DNA from: Aphanothece sacrum FPU1
Lineage (GTDB): Bacteria > Cyanobacteriota > Cyanobacteriia > Cyanobacteriales > Microcystaceae
Length of the DNA: 64,000 nucleotides
Reading direction: 5' to 3'
NCBI RefSeq assembly: GCF_003864295.1
Contig: NZ_BDQK01000013.1
Location: 806,001 to 870,000 of the forward strand
This document shows positions 8,590 through 16,871 of this stretch, in pieces; position 1 is the stretch's first letter; every line of letters begins with the position of its first letter. The notes below the pieces were generated by a model that was given only the letters and a program-made list of their open reading frames with translations, was not told the DNA's origin and searched no databases. A program made the translations under genes and the position numbers.

Positions 8590-9411
8590 GTGAAACTAGA
8601 AGGAAAAACCGCTCTGGTAACAGGAGCTTCTCGTGGCATTGGACGGGCCATTGCCCTAGAATTAGCCAAAACAGGCGTAAAACGTCTCTTATTAGTAGCT
8701 CGTGATGCTAGAAAATTAGCTCAAGTGGCCGCAGACATCGAACTCATGGGCGTAGACGTGGTGATTCTTCCTTTAGATCTCACTCAATCTGTAGCTGTTA
8801 ATCAAGCGATCGCCCAAGCTTGGCAAAAACACGGGCCCATTCAGCTTCTGGTTAACTGTGCGGGTGTCGCTTCTCAAACTCCCTTCTTATCGGCCAAACT
8901 CTCCCAAATTCAAGATGAACTCTCCCTCAATTTAATGGGTACTTACACTATCACCCGTTTATTGGCCCGACGTATGGCAGTTCATAAAGAAGGAACCATT
9001 GTCAATGTCTCTAGTTTGATGGGAAAAATTGCAGCCCCAACTATGGCCACTTATTCGGCCACTAAATTCGCTCTCTTGGGTTTTAGCCAAGCTTTACGGG
9101 GAGAACTGGCCCCCTATAACATTCGAGTGGTGGCCTTGCTTCCTTCCCTCACCGATACGGATATGGTTAAAGGTTTAGACTGGTTTCGCTTTATGAAACC
9201 TGTGTCTCCCCAAACCGTCGCCCAAGGTTTAGTTAAGGGACTAGAACAAAATACCTCGGAGATTTTAATCGGATGGCAAAGTCATTTAGCTGCCTGGTGC
9301 CAACGTTTAGTCCCTTGGTTAATGGAAAAAATCTCTCTGATGGCGGCCCCTTTATCTCCTAAAGAGCGATCGCTGACCTTAACTCAATTTGAGGCAACTT
9401 CTCGCATTTAA
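8590..9411 (+). CDS. Short-chain dehydrogenase/reductase (SDR)
   Basis: 273 residues from GTG 8590. That start is chosen because GGAGGAGG at 8574-8581 sits 8 nt upstream; the in-frame TTG at 8584 would leave only 2 nt. It is a classical Rossmann-fold NAD(P)H oxidoreductase with TGASRGIG at the N-terminus, NCAGVA, the catalytic Ser in NVSSLMG and the YSATK catalytic pair. It is close to 3-oxoacyl-ACP reductase-like SDRs, but the C-terminal about 40 residues (WQSHLAAWCQRLVPWLMEK) extend beyond FabG and may be a membrane-associated helix. The substrate is unknown. Confidence 0.88.
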   Translation: MKLEGKTALVTGASRGIGRAIALELAKTGVKRLLLVARDARKLAQVAADIELMGVDVVILPLDLTQSVAVNQAIAQAWQKHGPIQLLVNCAGVASQTPFLSAKLSQIQDELSLNLMGTYTITRLLARRMAVHKEGTIVNVSSLMGKIAAPTMATYSATKFALLGFSQALRGELAPYNIRVVALLPSLTDTDMVKGLDWFRFMKPVSPQTVAQGLVKGLEQNTSEILIGWQSHLAAWCQRLVPWLMEKISLMAAPLSPKERSLTLTQFEATSRI

Positions 9412-9456
9412 ACCCTTAACTCCTAACTCCTAACACCGAACTCAGGTCTATGAGAT

Positions 9457-9577
9457 TGTAGGATGGGTTAGGCACGGCTATTTAAAGCACATAACCGAAA
9501 TTTAGGGAACCCGCGTGCCGTAACCCATCATTTATCATCTGCTGGTGATGGGTTACGCTGCGCTAACCCATCCTACA
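9457..9577. repeat. 121-bp inverted-repeat element (MITE/REP-like)
   Basis: The perfect 15-bp ends TGTAGGATGGGTTAG (9457-9471) and CTAACCCATCCTACA (9563-9577) enclose further nested arms (GGCACGG / CCGTAACCCATCA / TGATGGGTTACG). It lies between the convergent SDR and DUF2301 genes. A degenerate relative (GTGGGTTAGA ... TCTAACCCAC) is at 17839-17904. Confidence 0.85.
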
Positions 9578-9618
9578 GGTTTTATCTAATCAGGTAAACA
9601 CAATGTTTTGCCCCTACT

Positions 9619-10260
9619 TTATTTTTGCTTCAGATAAGCAAATACCGATTTATCCCCAATATCGGGAGGAATGGGTTGAATGACTTTCCGTACAGCAAAG
9701 ATCATAAACAAAACTGTCCAAGCAGCTAATAAAATTTGCTCCGCCATAACGGGTAACATCCCCATTAAATGCCCTAGCAACAGAAACGGCACTAAGGGGG
9801 TGAGAAACTTGGTTTCTAGACGATTAAAACAAAAAGCTTCTTTAAAATAAATTCCCGTTAAAGCCGCAAAAATAAAGCCAATCCCTAATAATGTTAAGGG
9901 TTGATTATAGACAAATAAAGCTAAAGGATCTTGACTTTGACTAGCCAATACGATAGCAGAAATCACCCCAATCAACCAAAAGACTTTTAAGACTCGATGC
10001 AGAGGAATGAAGTATATGTGAATGGTCAGTAAACTAATTCCTAACCCTACCGCAAATAGGGCAAATAATGGGGTCAGTAAAGGGAGAATAATTTCTTTAG
10101 ATTCTATTAATAGAATTAAGAGGCTACTTAAGGTAAAACTTAAAGCAGCTAAGACTAATCCTCCTCGATAGACGATAACTCCTTGCCGATCCTCCTCATT
10201 AATCTCAAATTGTCCGAATTGTCCTTGATAAATTTGTGGTCGAGTCTCTGTTGTTGTCAT
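9619..10260 (-). CDS. DUF2301 family integral membrane protein
   Basis: 213 residues with five or six hydrophobic segments after a short soluble N-terminus (IYQGQFGQFEINEEDRQGVIVYRGG). This head, together with GIYFKEAFCFNRLETKFLTPL, matches what I know of the DUF2301 family, conserved in cyanobacteria and chloroplast-bearing eukaryotes, with no established function. Start ATG at 10260; the reverse complement of AAGAGGTAACT just upstream gives a reasonable ribosome site. It runs convergent with the SDR gene. Confidence 0.75.
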   Translation of the reverse strand: MTTTETRPQIYQGQFGQFEINEEDRQGVIVYRGGLVLAALSFTLSSLLILLIESKEIILPLLTPLFALFAVGLGISLLTIHIYFIPLHRVLKVFWLIGVISAIVLASQSQDPLALFVYNQPLTLLGIGFIFAALTGIYFKEAFCFNRLETKFLTPLVPFLLLGHLMGMLPVMAEQILLAAWTVLFMIFAVRKVIQPIPPDIGDKSVFAYLKQK

Positions 10261-10650
10261 AGTTACCTCTTTTCTAACTTAACGTTTAAATCCTATCGCT
10301 TTTTTCCGTAATATTACCTATTGTTAAGTTTAATGATAAACTCAATATTAATTTTTTAAATATTTCTTTTATTTTAAGATACAATTATGTTTATTTCTAA
10401 TAATGGGGTGCAAAATATTCTCCATTCTGACCCCAATTGTAAAATAATGTTATAACTGTAAGTTTTGAACAAAATAAAAAAGCTAGAATAATTATGTTAG
10501 TAAGTAAGGCGCTAGGTAGAGAGAAGCAATTAGCGACCGTAATATAGTGTGGAGTGAGGAAGTTAAATAACCCAGAACATTTAGTTTCTGGACAGTCAAA
10601 AAACATAGCAGTAGCTATTATCGCTGCTCCTTACACTCTTGGAGGTCAAA
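10261..10650. other. Divergent promoter region between DUF2301 and COP23-like genes
   Basis: About 390 bp, very AT-rich, without a convincing ORF. For the rightward gene there is a TAGAATAAT box near 10484-10492, about 160 nt before the ATG, which would give a long 5' leader. No intrinsic terminator or known riboswitch is visible. The assignment as a regulatory region is inference from gene orientation. Confidence 0.4.
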
Positions 10651-11337
10651 ATGGTTAACAATTCAGTTAAAGTTATTGCAACAAGTGCTTTAGTAGCTGT
10701 TGGTGTATTAGGTTTAGTTTCTGGCGCGAAAGCTGATTCCAAATATCCCCAATACAACATGATTACGGAAGGATTTCCTTCCACTGTTGATTGGGCAAGC
10801 AGCCAAGCAATCACCCCCCACGAACAAATTAAGGTAGTTTTTGCCTGTGAATCGAAAGGGGATGGAACTTATATGACAGTGGAAAAAGTGGTTAAAGAAA
10901 CCGTTGATCCCGATCATTATCCTGTCTATAAAACAGAAGATCTTTCCTCTGAGAATGGTTTGTCTGGAGAGTCTATGATTAACTGGACAGCTACCCTACC
11001 TTCTAATAATCCTAAAGGAGAGTACACCCCTGCTAGCCGTTGCGGTACTGTCAGCGCGCGTTTAACCAATCTCGCCTACGCCTTTGGCTTAACCAATCCC
11101 ACAAATGTGGCTAAAATCGGTGAAGCTAGTCTCGTTGGACGTGTTAATGCAGAAAAAGTTATCTTTATCTCTCATGATCCTATGAAGGCTTCTTCTAGTA
11201 ATGTGATCTTTACCTTGAAACCCGACAACGCTACTGCTGCTAAGGCTCCCAAAGTTCTTACCCAGTTCCGTACTGGTATTGCTGGAAGTGTTGGTGGTAG
11301 TGGAGATCCTGCTACTTTAGCCCCTGTTGTGGAATAA
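10651..11337 (+). CDS. COP23-like secreted protein
   Basis: 228 residues from ATG 10651, chosen because GGAG lies 6 nt upstream; the in-frame TTG at 10639 precedes that site. The N-terminus is a clear Sec signal peptide (VIATSALVAVGVLGLVSGAKA, cut before Asp). The mature part shows the pattern of the circadian oscillating polypeptide COP23 family: a phenylalanine-x-cysteine strand (VVFACES), the SRCGTVSARL core and a GRVNAEKVIFI strand, with two cysteines likely to pair. COP23 was described as a rhythmically expressed membrane-associated protein in a unicellular nitrogen fixer; its function is unknown. Followed by its own terminator. Confidence 0.65.
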   Translation: MVNNSVKVIATSALVAVGVLGLVSGAKADSKYPQYNMITEGFPSTVDWASSQAITPHEQIKVVFACESKGDGTYMTVEKVVKETVDPDHYPVYKTEDLSSENGLSGESMINWTATLPSNNPKGEYTPASRCGTVSARLTNLAYAFGLTNPTNVAKIGEASLVGRVNAEKVIFISHDPMKASSSNVIFTLKPDNATAAKAPKVLTQFRTGIAGSVGGSGDPATLAPVVE

Positions 11338-11347
11338 GCCAAATATC

Positions 11348-11385
11348 GGAAAGAATGCTTCAACATCTCTTATTCTTTCCCTTTT
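11348..11385 (+). terminator. Intrinsic terminator of the COP23-like gene
   Basis: The perfect 9-bp stem GGAAAGAAT (11348-11356) / ATTCTTTCC (11372-11380) is followed by CTTTT, starting 11 nt after the stop codon. Confidence 0.75.
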
Positions 11386-11482
11386 GATCCCCTAGAGGGT
11401 GGGTTTTTGCTCCTACTCTCTATTTTTCTGTCTATTTTTTTTGTTAAATAAATATTAAAGTTAAACCATTAACTCAAAAATA

Positions 11483-11491
11483 TGGTATAAT
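11483..11491 (+). promoter_or_regulatory. Extended -10 promoter for the gamma-glutamylcyclotransferase-like gene
   Basis: TGGTATAAT is a textbook extended -10 box (TGnTATAAT), 26 nt upstream of the GTG start at 11518. No clear -35 hexamer is needed with this configuration. Confidence 0.6.
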
Positions 11492-11517
11492 ATCGAGCAG
11501 GCTAAGAAGTAAGAAAA

Positions 11518-11949
11518 GTGTTAAGAATCTTTGTCTACGGAACCCTAAAACCTGGAGAGCGTAACTATCCGGTTTATCTGGATAAACGGGTGATAGAGTC
11601 ACTCAGAGCTTACACTCCTGGAATTCTTTACCACCTTAGTTTAGGTTATCCGGCCATGACCACAGGGCAAGACATAGTCAAAGGATATCTACTCACCTTG
11701 GCTGATGAGACAATTTTAGATAAATTGGATCAACTCGAAAATTATTCTCCTTGGCGATCGCCACAAGAGAACAGTTACCTCAGACAAAGACTACAAGTGT
11801 ATGCTCCAAATGGACAAGATTTAGGGAAAGCTTGGAGTTATGTGATGAGTTCGACTAACGTCGAAAAATGGCAGGGTAAGTTGATTGAATCAGGATGGTG
11901 GACTCAAACTACTGAGCATCAGGTGGAATCTCAACCATGGGACGATTAA
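11518..11949 (+). CDS. Gamma-glutamylcyclotransferase-like (AIG2/GGCT fold) protein
   Basis: 143 residues from GTG 11518. The N-terminal FVYGTLKPGERNYPVY is the phosphate-binding YGTLxxG loop of the AIG2/GGACT fold. KGYLLTLADETILDKLDQLENY gives the helix carrying the conserved acidic residue (Glu of LENY) that acts as the general acid/base in characterised GGCTs. It probably releases 5-oxoproline from a gamma-glutamyl compound; the substrate is not predictable. Its 3' end overlaps the anti-sigma gene on the other strand by 41 bp. Confidence 0.85.
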   Translation: MLRIFVYGTLKPGERNYPVYLDKRVIESLRAYTPGILYHLSLGYPAMTTGQDIVKGYLLTLADETILDKLDQLENYSPWRSPQENSYLRQRLQVYAPNGQDLGKAWSYVMSSTNVEKWQGKLIESGWWTQTTEHQVESQPWDD

Positions 11950-12394
11950 GGGCGATGGTTAAGGAATCAACTTCTACATCAGTAGGGAGAGGAGAGTTTT
12001 GTGCGTGATAAGGGATAAGAGAATTATCCCGCCACCAAAGATTAGAAACAAGTCCTACCACTAACGCAGCTAGAGCAAAACCCCCTACTAGAGTCAAGCG
12101 TCGGACTCGGTGCTGACGATCTATTGACGCAAAAACCAGATCAGACAACGGTTGTGTCTCTGGGGAACTTGTAGGAACTGGAACCGTCGGGATTTCTCGT
12201 TGTAGTCGTAAAAGTTGAGTGTATAATTGGTGAAACTGAGGATCAGTGTCAAGCAATTGCTGGACTTGCTGGCGTTCTGCGGCTGTTACTTCCCCATCCA
12301 TATAGGCACTTAACAACTCAAAACGCTCGAACTGATTATTCATATCTGTGGCCTCATCAAATGAGGGCCCATTGTCTGATTCATAATTAGACAT
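11909..12394 (-). CDS. Putative membrane anti-sigma factor
   Basis: 161 residues from the ATG at 12394. That start is preferred because GAGAGG stands 9 nt upstream; the longer frame to 12490 has no ribosome site and runs back towards the sigma gene. The N-terminal RFELLSAYMDGEVTAAERQQ followed by LLDTDPQFHQLY is the typical helix bundle of RseA-like/ZAS anti-sigma domains, here without the zinc-binding HxxxCxxC. A single transmembrane segment (LTLVGGFALAALVVGLVSNLWW) follows at about residues 100-121, then a short periplasmic tail. Downstream of the ECF sigma gene, so probably its regulator. Confidence 0.8.
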   Translation of the reverse strand: MSNYESDNGPSFDEATDMNNQFERFELLSAYMDGEVTAAERQQVQQLLDTDPQFHQLYTQLLRLQREIPTVPVPTSSPETQPLSDLVFASIDRQHRVRRLTLVGGFALAALVVGLVSNLWWRDNSLIPYHAQNSPLPTDVEVDSLTIALNRPMVEIPPDAQ

Positions 12395-12506
12395 CTTGAT
12401 TGACCTCTCCCAGAAGCTAAACCAATAGGGTTGGTTGCGGAGACGGATGCTATTAATAGCAATGTCTTGACACTCCTCACTGATCGTCAAAGTTGAGATA
12501 GATAAC

Positions 12507-13160
12507 TTAGTCTAGATAGGGTTGCAGCACTGACTGTAACTTAGCTCTAGCTCTGGCAATACGGGACTTAACTGTTCCTAAAGAAACCCCTGTCATTTCA
12601 GCGATTTCTTCGTAGGCTAGACCGTCAATTTCTCGTAATACTATAGTAGTACGAAAAGCTTCAGGCAAATCAGCGATCGCTAATCTCAACCGATCATAAA
12701 ATTCGCGGGTGGCCAAATTATCATTAGGACTGGGATAATCTGAGACAATATCCCATTCAATTTCCCCATCATCAACACGACGAGGCGCGTCGAGGGAAAC
12801 TGGATGACTAACCCGCTTGCGCTTACGCAATTCATCATAAAACAAGTTAGTGGCAATACGACTCAACCAGCCACGAAACTTCATAGGTTCGTTGAGACGC
12901 TTGATATTACGGTAAACCCGAATCCAAACTTCTTGTGCCAAATCGGCCCTATCTTGCCAATCGGGGGCTAGATGATACAAAATTCTGTCTACATGAGACT
13001 GGTAGCGGTTTAATAGTTCAGCGAATGCTACCCGATCAGGATTAAAGCCTTCCTGACAGCGTAAAATCAGATCGTAATTTGAGAGTTTTTCGGGGGACAG
13101 CTTAGACTGAGATTGTTTCCCTTCGGCTGTTAACCAGGATGCAGAAATTGCTTGACTCAT
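12507..13160 (-). CDS. ECF-family (group 4) RNA polymerase sigma factor, SigG-like
   Basis: 217 residues from ATG 13160; in-frame TTG at 13268 would overlap the upstream comFB gene and is rejected. Region 2: FAELLNRYQSHVDRILY, then DRADLAQEVWIRVYRN and FRGWLSRIATNLFYDELRKRK. Region 4: LPEAFRTTIVLREIDGL, YEEIAEMTGVSLGTVKSRIARAR (helix-turn-helix). The spacing and the linker VSLDAPRRVDDGEIEWDIVS match the cyanobacterial SigG type. It should direct RNA polymerase to an envelope or stress regulon under control of the adjacent anti-sigma factor. Confidence 0.92.
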   Translation of the reverse strand: MSQAISASWLTAEGKQSQSKLSPEKLSNYDLILRCQEGFNPDRVAFAELLNRYQSHVDRILYHLAPDWQDRADLAQEVWIRVYRNIKRLNEPMKFRGWLSRIATNLFYDELRKRKRVSHPVSLDAPRRVDDGEIEWDIVSDYPSPNDNLATREFYDRLRLAIADLPEAFRTTIVLREIDGLAYEEIAEMTGVSLGTVKSRIARARAKLQSVLQPYLD

Positions 13161-13260
13161 GAGCTTACCGGATTCGTAATTACTCCTCACATTAACAGAG
13201 GAAGACCCATAAGCCAAACATAAAGTTCCCAGTTTTACTTGTTTTACTACTGGGTTCGCT

Positions 13261-13782
13261 TTAATCAAGAGCTAAAGATTTGAGTAAATTAGTCATTTTC
13301 TCAAAAATATCCTGACGTTGAGTCTGTTCTAGGGGATTTCTACCGGGAACTGTAGGACGATCAATATAACGTTGAATCCCTTCTTTTACCTGTTTAGTAA
13401 TCAAGGTCTGAAGATCTTCTTTTGCTCGTTGACGTTGATAGTCAGCCCCTTCTTCTGTAGTAGCATAAAGGGGAGGCAAGCGATTGAGGGCATAAGCGGC
13501 AATATCACCTACATCTAATTCGCCTTGCTGTTGTGCGGCAATTTCTTTGATAGAACTGATAGCTTCGCTTAAGACTAATTCTTCCATGACATTAATAAAT
13601 TGTTTGCGTGGCATGGCGACTACTTCCCCATTCAATAAAGCTGTCATCAGTCGATCTAACCCCATATACTCCTCTAGAGATAGTTCTGAGACTGACTCAC
13701 AAAGTCTGCCTATCTCGGTTTCCATTGTTGGGGTCAGATAGCCCTCTTTTAAGGCCCGTTCGACAATATTTTGAATACTCAT
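13261..13782 (-). CDS. ComFB family protein
   Basis: 173 residues. The C-terminal half has the hallmark LDVGDIAAYALNRLPPLYATTEEG stretch (about residues 89-112) of the late-competence ComFB family, preceded by the helical VMEELVLSEAISSI segment. A cyanobacterial ComFB has been reported to bind cyclic di-GMP and influence motility/pili; whether this one does is inference. It ends 3 nt inside the longer reading of the sigma gene but about 100 bp before its chosen ATG. The N-terminal 50 residues are extra compared with minimal ComFB proteins. Confidence 0.8.
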   Translation of the reverse strand: MSIQNIVERALKEGYLTPTMETEIGRLCESVSELSLEEYMGLDRLMTALLNGEVVAMPRKQFINVMEELVLSEAISSIKEIAAQQQGELDVGDIAAYALNRLPPLYATTEEGADYQRQRAKEDLQTLITKQVKEGIQRYIDRPTVPGRNPLEQTQRQDIFEKMTNLLKSLALD

Positions 13783-13794
13783 CAGAAATTTGGG

Positions 13795-13920
13795 TAGAAA
13801 CCCCGTCGTAGAACGACGGCTTTATATTTCGTGACTTTGGGTTTACAATTAAGGCAGCCACATTGACCTTAAATGGCGGGTGAAACTCCCCGTGGTGGGA
13901 CACTCAGTTAAAAGACAAGC
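13795..13920 (-). mobile_element. IS200/IS605-type end remnant (hairpin)
   Basis: The perfect stem CCGTCGT-AGA-ACGACGG (13803-13819) is followed by sequence holding a second GGGTGAAACTCCCC hairpin-like block (about 13877-13890), and no ORF. Read on the minus strand, the first stem lies just before GGGGTTTC, the form of many cyanobacterial IS200/IS605 right ends. Only ends remain, so this is a relic or a non-autonomous palindrome-ended element. A stem with the same AGA loop occurs at 29625-29645. Confidence 0.5.
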
Positions 13921-13998
13921 AAGCGATGGAGTGTCAAAAGGCTTATTGTATAAGTAATAAGTAATGAATTGTAGGGGCTAGTTTTAACGACAAACATT

Positions 13999-14211
13999 TC
14001 AGGTATTGGGTTTAAGATAAACTAATGCTTGTCGCCAAACTAAAATAGTCTGATTAGCTTCATCGGATAAACATAAACATTGGACATCTTGCCACAGAAT
14101 AGTTCCCGTTAATAGTTCCTGTGTGGTTAACTTAATGTTAACCTTTGTTTTATCCTTAATAAACCGTTGAACTTGGCGGATGCTTGGTAGTCCTGTATCA
14201 AATTCAGCCAT
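13999..14211 (-). CDS. hfq: Cyanobacterial-type Hfq
   Basis: 70 residues from ATG 14211; the TTG at 14226 only adds a few residues. FDTGLPSIRQVQRFIKDKT, then VNIKLTTQELLTGTILWQDVQCLCL, and the C-terminal QALVYLKP align well with cyanobacterial Hfq (Sm1 strand with GTI-WQD, Sm2 YLKP). Cyanobacterial Hfq is divergent, binds RNA weakly or not at all, and is known in Synechocystis to act through the pilus base with PilB. It is divergent from dapF, a neighbourhood I recall as conserved in cyanobacteria. No clear ribosome site is seen. Confidence 0.85.
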   Translation of the reverse strand: MAEFDTGLPSIRQVQRFIKDKTKVNIKLTTQELLTGTILWQDVQCLCLSDEANQTILVWRQALVYLKPNT

Positions 14212-14316
14212 GATTTGAGGGGTCAAGGTTTGGGGTCATTCTTATTATCGGGCATCTCTTGTATATCCTTCTCAGTTGATTGATAATTATTTATGGTGTC
14301 CCAATCTTAAATTATT

Positions 14317-15153
14317 ATGCTTGAAGTTACCAAATATCACGGACTAGGCAACGATTTTATTTTGATTGATAACCGTTCGAGTCAAACTCCCTTAGTCTCT
14401 CCTGAACAAGCTATTAAAATGTGCGATCGCCATTTTGGTATTGGGGCAGATGGGGTAATTTTTGCCTTACCTGGAGTCGATAATACTGATTATACCATGC
14501 GGATTTTCAATTCTGATGGTTCAGAACCTCAAATGTGTGGTAACGGAATTCGCTGTTTAGCGCGTTTTTTGGCTGAATTAGAGGGCGGGGAATCTATCGG
14601 TAAGACCTACCGCATTCATACTTTAGCCGGGGTCATTTCTCCTCGGATAGAGGCTCAGGGACAGGTTAAAGTAGATATGGGAACCCCTTATCTCATGGCC
14701 CAAGAAATTCCTACTACTTTAGGAACCCCTCAAGATAAGGTCATTAATCAACCTTTGAGTGTGGGGGGACAATCTTGGTCGGTTACTTGTGTCAGTATGG
14801 GTAATCCTCATTGTATCACCTTTGTGGATGATGTGGCGGCTATTGACTTAGAAAGTATTGGGCCTAAGTTTGAACATCATCCGGTCTTTCCTGAACGGAC
14901 AAATACAGAATTTATTGAAGTAGTACGACCTGATTATCTTAAAATGCGGGTTTGGGAACGGGGGGCTGGTATTACTTTAGCTTGTGGAACGGGGGCCTGT
15001 GCTTCTGTTGTTGCTGGTGTTTTGACCGGAAATTGCGCTCGCCATTGTACTGTAGAATTGCCTGGAGGTTGTCTGACTATTGAATGGTCAGTTGTTGACG
15101 GACGACTCTATATGACAGGGCCTGCTGAAAAAGTATTTACGGGTCAATATTAA
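14317..15153 (+). CDS. dapF: Diaminopimelate epimerase
   Basis: 278 residues, usual length. It converts LL- to meso-diaminopimelate for lysine and peptidoglycan synthesis without cofactor. Both catalytic cysteines are visible: Cys74 in QMCGNGIRC and Cys223 in [23 protein letters not shown] at the N-terminus and GADGVIF complete the family signature. ATG 14317 starts the typical [14 protein letters not shown] head. It functions in the same lysine pathway as lysC in this window, but the two are not linked. Confidence 0.97.
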   Translation: MLEVTKYHGLGNDFILIDNRSSQTPLVSPEQAIKMCDRHFGIGADGVIFALPGVDNTDYTMRIFNSDGSEPQMCGNGIRCLARFLAELEGGESIGKTYRIHTLAGVISPRIEAQGQVKVDMGTPYLMAQEIPTTLGTPQDKVINQPLSVGGQSWSVTCVSMGNPHCITFVDDVAAIDLESIGPKFEHHPVFPERTNTEFIEVVRPDYLKMRVWERGAGITLACGTGACASVVAGVLTGNCARHCTVELPGGCLTIEWSVVDGRLYMTGPAEKVFTGQY

Positions 15154-15200
15154 ACAACAATTACTGTTGAAATCTTTTTGAGTGAATTAAAGTAAAGAAG

Positions 15201-15929
15201 ATGCTATTAAACTATAATCCTCGCCATTGTTTACCATCTGCTGAAGATTTACCCGACTCTGATGATACACCTGTGGATAATCAATTACAAGTTTTAGTTC
15301 CTCAAATTCTTCAAGTAATTCTGGCCATGCTTTGGTCAGAAAGACAAGATTGGTATTTTGGGATTAACATGGGAATCTATTATAATCCTAAACAACCAAC
15401 GGATGTAATTGTTCCTGATGGTTTTTTAAGTATTGGAGTTCCCCGCATTATTGATTCAGATTTACGGTTATCCTATGTTTTATGGGATGAACAAGTTATC
15501 CCTACAATGGTTTTAGAAGTGGTTTCTCAAACTCGACGGCAAGAATATACTAAAAAGAAAGAAGATTATGCAAAAATGGGAGTTTTATATTATGTGATTT
15601 ATAACCCATTACGGAAGCGTAAACCCCGTTTAGAAGTTTATGAATTAAACAATGAAGAATATGAGTTATTGCAAGGGGAACCCGTTTGGTTATCTGAAAT
15701 TAATTTAGGAATAGGGAGAGAAACAGGTGTTTATCAAGGGGTATTAAGAGAATGGTTATATTGGTATGATCAACAAGGTAAACGGTATTTAACCCCAGAA
15801 GAAAAAGCATTAGAAACTCAACAACAACTATTGGAAGCTCAACAACAAGTATTAGAAGCTCAAGAAAGAGCAAAAATATTAGAAGAAAGACTTAGAAATT
15901 TAGGGATTAATCCCAATGAATTATCATAG
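15201..15929 (+). CDS. Uma2 family protein with C-terminal coiled coil
   Basis: 242 residues. Nuclease-fold core with the pattern DVIVPDGFLSIG (acidic strand), PTMVLEVVSQTRRQEYTKKKEDYAKMGVLYYVIY (Glu plus downstream Lys), then LEVYEL. The C-terminal about 45 residues are a coiled coil of repeated LEAQQQ heptad-like units ending RLRNLGINPNEL, the same architecture as the Uma2 gene at 6080. 47 bp after dapF, possibly co-transcribed. Function not established. Confidence 0.85.
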   Translation: MLLNYNPRHCLPSAEDLPDSDDTPVDNQLQVLVPQILQVILAMLWSERQDWYFGINMGIYYNPKQPTDVIVPDGFLSIGVPRIIDSDLRLSYVLWDEQVIPTMVLEVVSQTRRQEYTKKKEDYAKMGVLYYVIYNPLRKRKPRLEVYELNNEEYELLQGEPVWLSEINLGIGRETGVYQGVLREWLYWYDQQGKRYLTPEEKALETQQQLLEAQQQVLEAQERAKILEERLRNLGINPNELS

Positions 15930-15965
15930 ATATTTACAGTATTTATAGCAATAAGTCAACTTTAA

Positions 15966-16169
15966 GTGGTAAAAAAAGTGAAAGTAATTCAATTTGTTGT
16001 GGATGAAAAAGGAGAGAAAAAAGCGGTTCTAATTGACTTAAACGAATGGGGGGAACTTTGGGAAGATTTTTATGATATTGCTGTCTCTCGCGCTAGAAAA
16101 AATGAATTAGAAATTTCTTGGGAAGATTTAAAAGCAGAAATAGAACAGGAGAGTAAAACAGACAAATAA
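15966..16169 (+). CDS. Small antitoxin-like protein (orphan)
   Basis: 67 residues from GTG 15966. The layout of an N-terminal beta hairpin (VIQFVVDEKGEKKAVLIDLNEW) followed by an acidic helix (LWEDFYDIAVSRARKNELEISWEDLKAEIE) is that of Phd/RelB-like antitoxins common in cyanobacteria. No RelE/ParE-like toxin follows: the next gene is a DUF29 protein on the opposite strand. It may therefore be an orphan antitoxin or have another role. The start is uncertain; no good ribosome site. Confidence 0.6.
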   Translation: MVKKVKVIQFVVDEKGEKKAVLIDLNEWGELWEDFYDIAVSRARKNELEISWEDLKAEIEQESKTDK

Positions 16170-16193
16170 TCCCGCAGTGAAGCAAGGTATTTA

Positions 16194-16640
16194 TTAATCT
16201 TTCCAAAATTTATCATTTAATAAAACATCTAATTCACTAGAAAATGGACAAATATTAGGGAACAAAGTATCATATTCAATTCTCATATTTTCTAATGCTT
16301 CTTGATAACAATCATGATAAATGTCTCGTAAATAATTGCGTAAATTAGGGGAATCTGTAAGAATATCTCTTAATTTAGATTGGGTTCTTCTCATGGTCAC
16401 TTCCCAACCTCGATAACAATCTTTAAGGGGAACGTATTGACGTTTAAGCGCATGTTCAAATAGAGTAATTAATCTATGTTTTAATTCTCTCCTATCTTTT
16501 CGAGTCAACCCTTCAACCTCTTGAATCAAATTTTCCCAGTCTAAAGCTTCTGTATTTCTTGTGTTTAATTTGTTTACAGTATCTTGAACCCAAAGATCAA
16601 AATCTTGATCATAAAGCGTTTTTATCGAAGTCTCAACCAT
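16194..16640 (-). CDS. DUF29 family protein
   Basis: 148 residues from ATG 16640, which has GGGAG 7 nt upstream. It shows the complete DUF29 pattern: LYDQDFDLWVQDTV, LDWENLIQEVEGLTRKDRRELKHRLITLFEHALKRQY, GWEVTMRRTQSKLRDIL, SPNLRNYL, and the terminal FPNICPFSSELDVLL. DUF29 proteins are small helical proteins that are highly multiplied in cyanobacteria; no function is proven. The pattern is useful for reading the frameshifted copy at 59670-60121. Confidence 0.88.
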   Translation of the reverse strand: MVETSIKTLYDQDFDLWVQDTVNKLNTRNTEALDWENLIQEVEGLTRKDRRELKHRLITLFEHALKRQYVPLKDCYRGWEVTMRRTQSKLRDILTDSPNLRNYLRDIYHDCYQEALENMRIEYDTLFPNICPFSSELDVLLNDKFWKD

Positions 16641-16755
16641 AATATTTCTCCCTATGTGCATGAGATTCATTTAATTATAGCCTAACCATTAATAAGGATA
16701 ATAATACCCATATTTATGATTGTGTGCTGCAGGATGGACACAGGAAGTTGTCCGC

Positions 16756-16871
16756 TAAGTAACTGGACAAAAATAAACGTTACGGTGAAGTGAGCAGGGG
16801 AGCGCCGGAGAGGGGTTACAACCTAGTTACATTTCTTAACATAGTATTGTTTATTTATGTCCGACTACTTA
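16756..16871. mobile_element. 116-bp MITE-like element
   Basis: The 23-bp ends match as an inverted repeat at 19 of 23 positions (left arm 16756-16778, beginning TAAGTAACTGGACA; right arm 16849-16871, ending CCGACTACTTA). There is no coding capacity inside. This is the form of a non-autonomous DNA transposon derivative. Confidence 0.65.
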
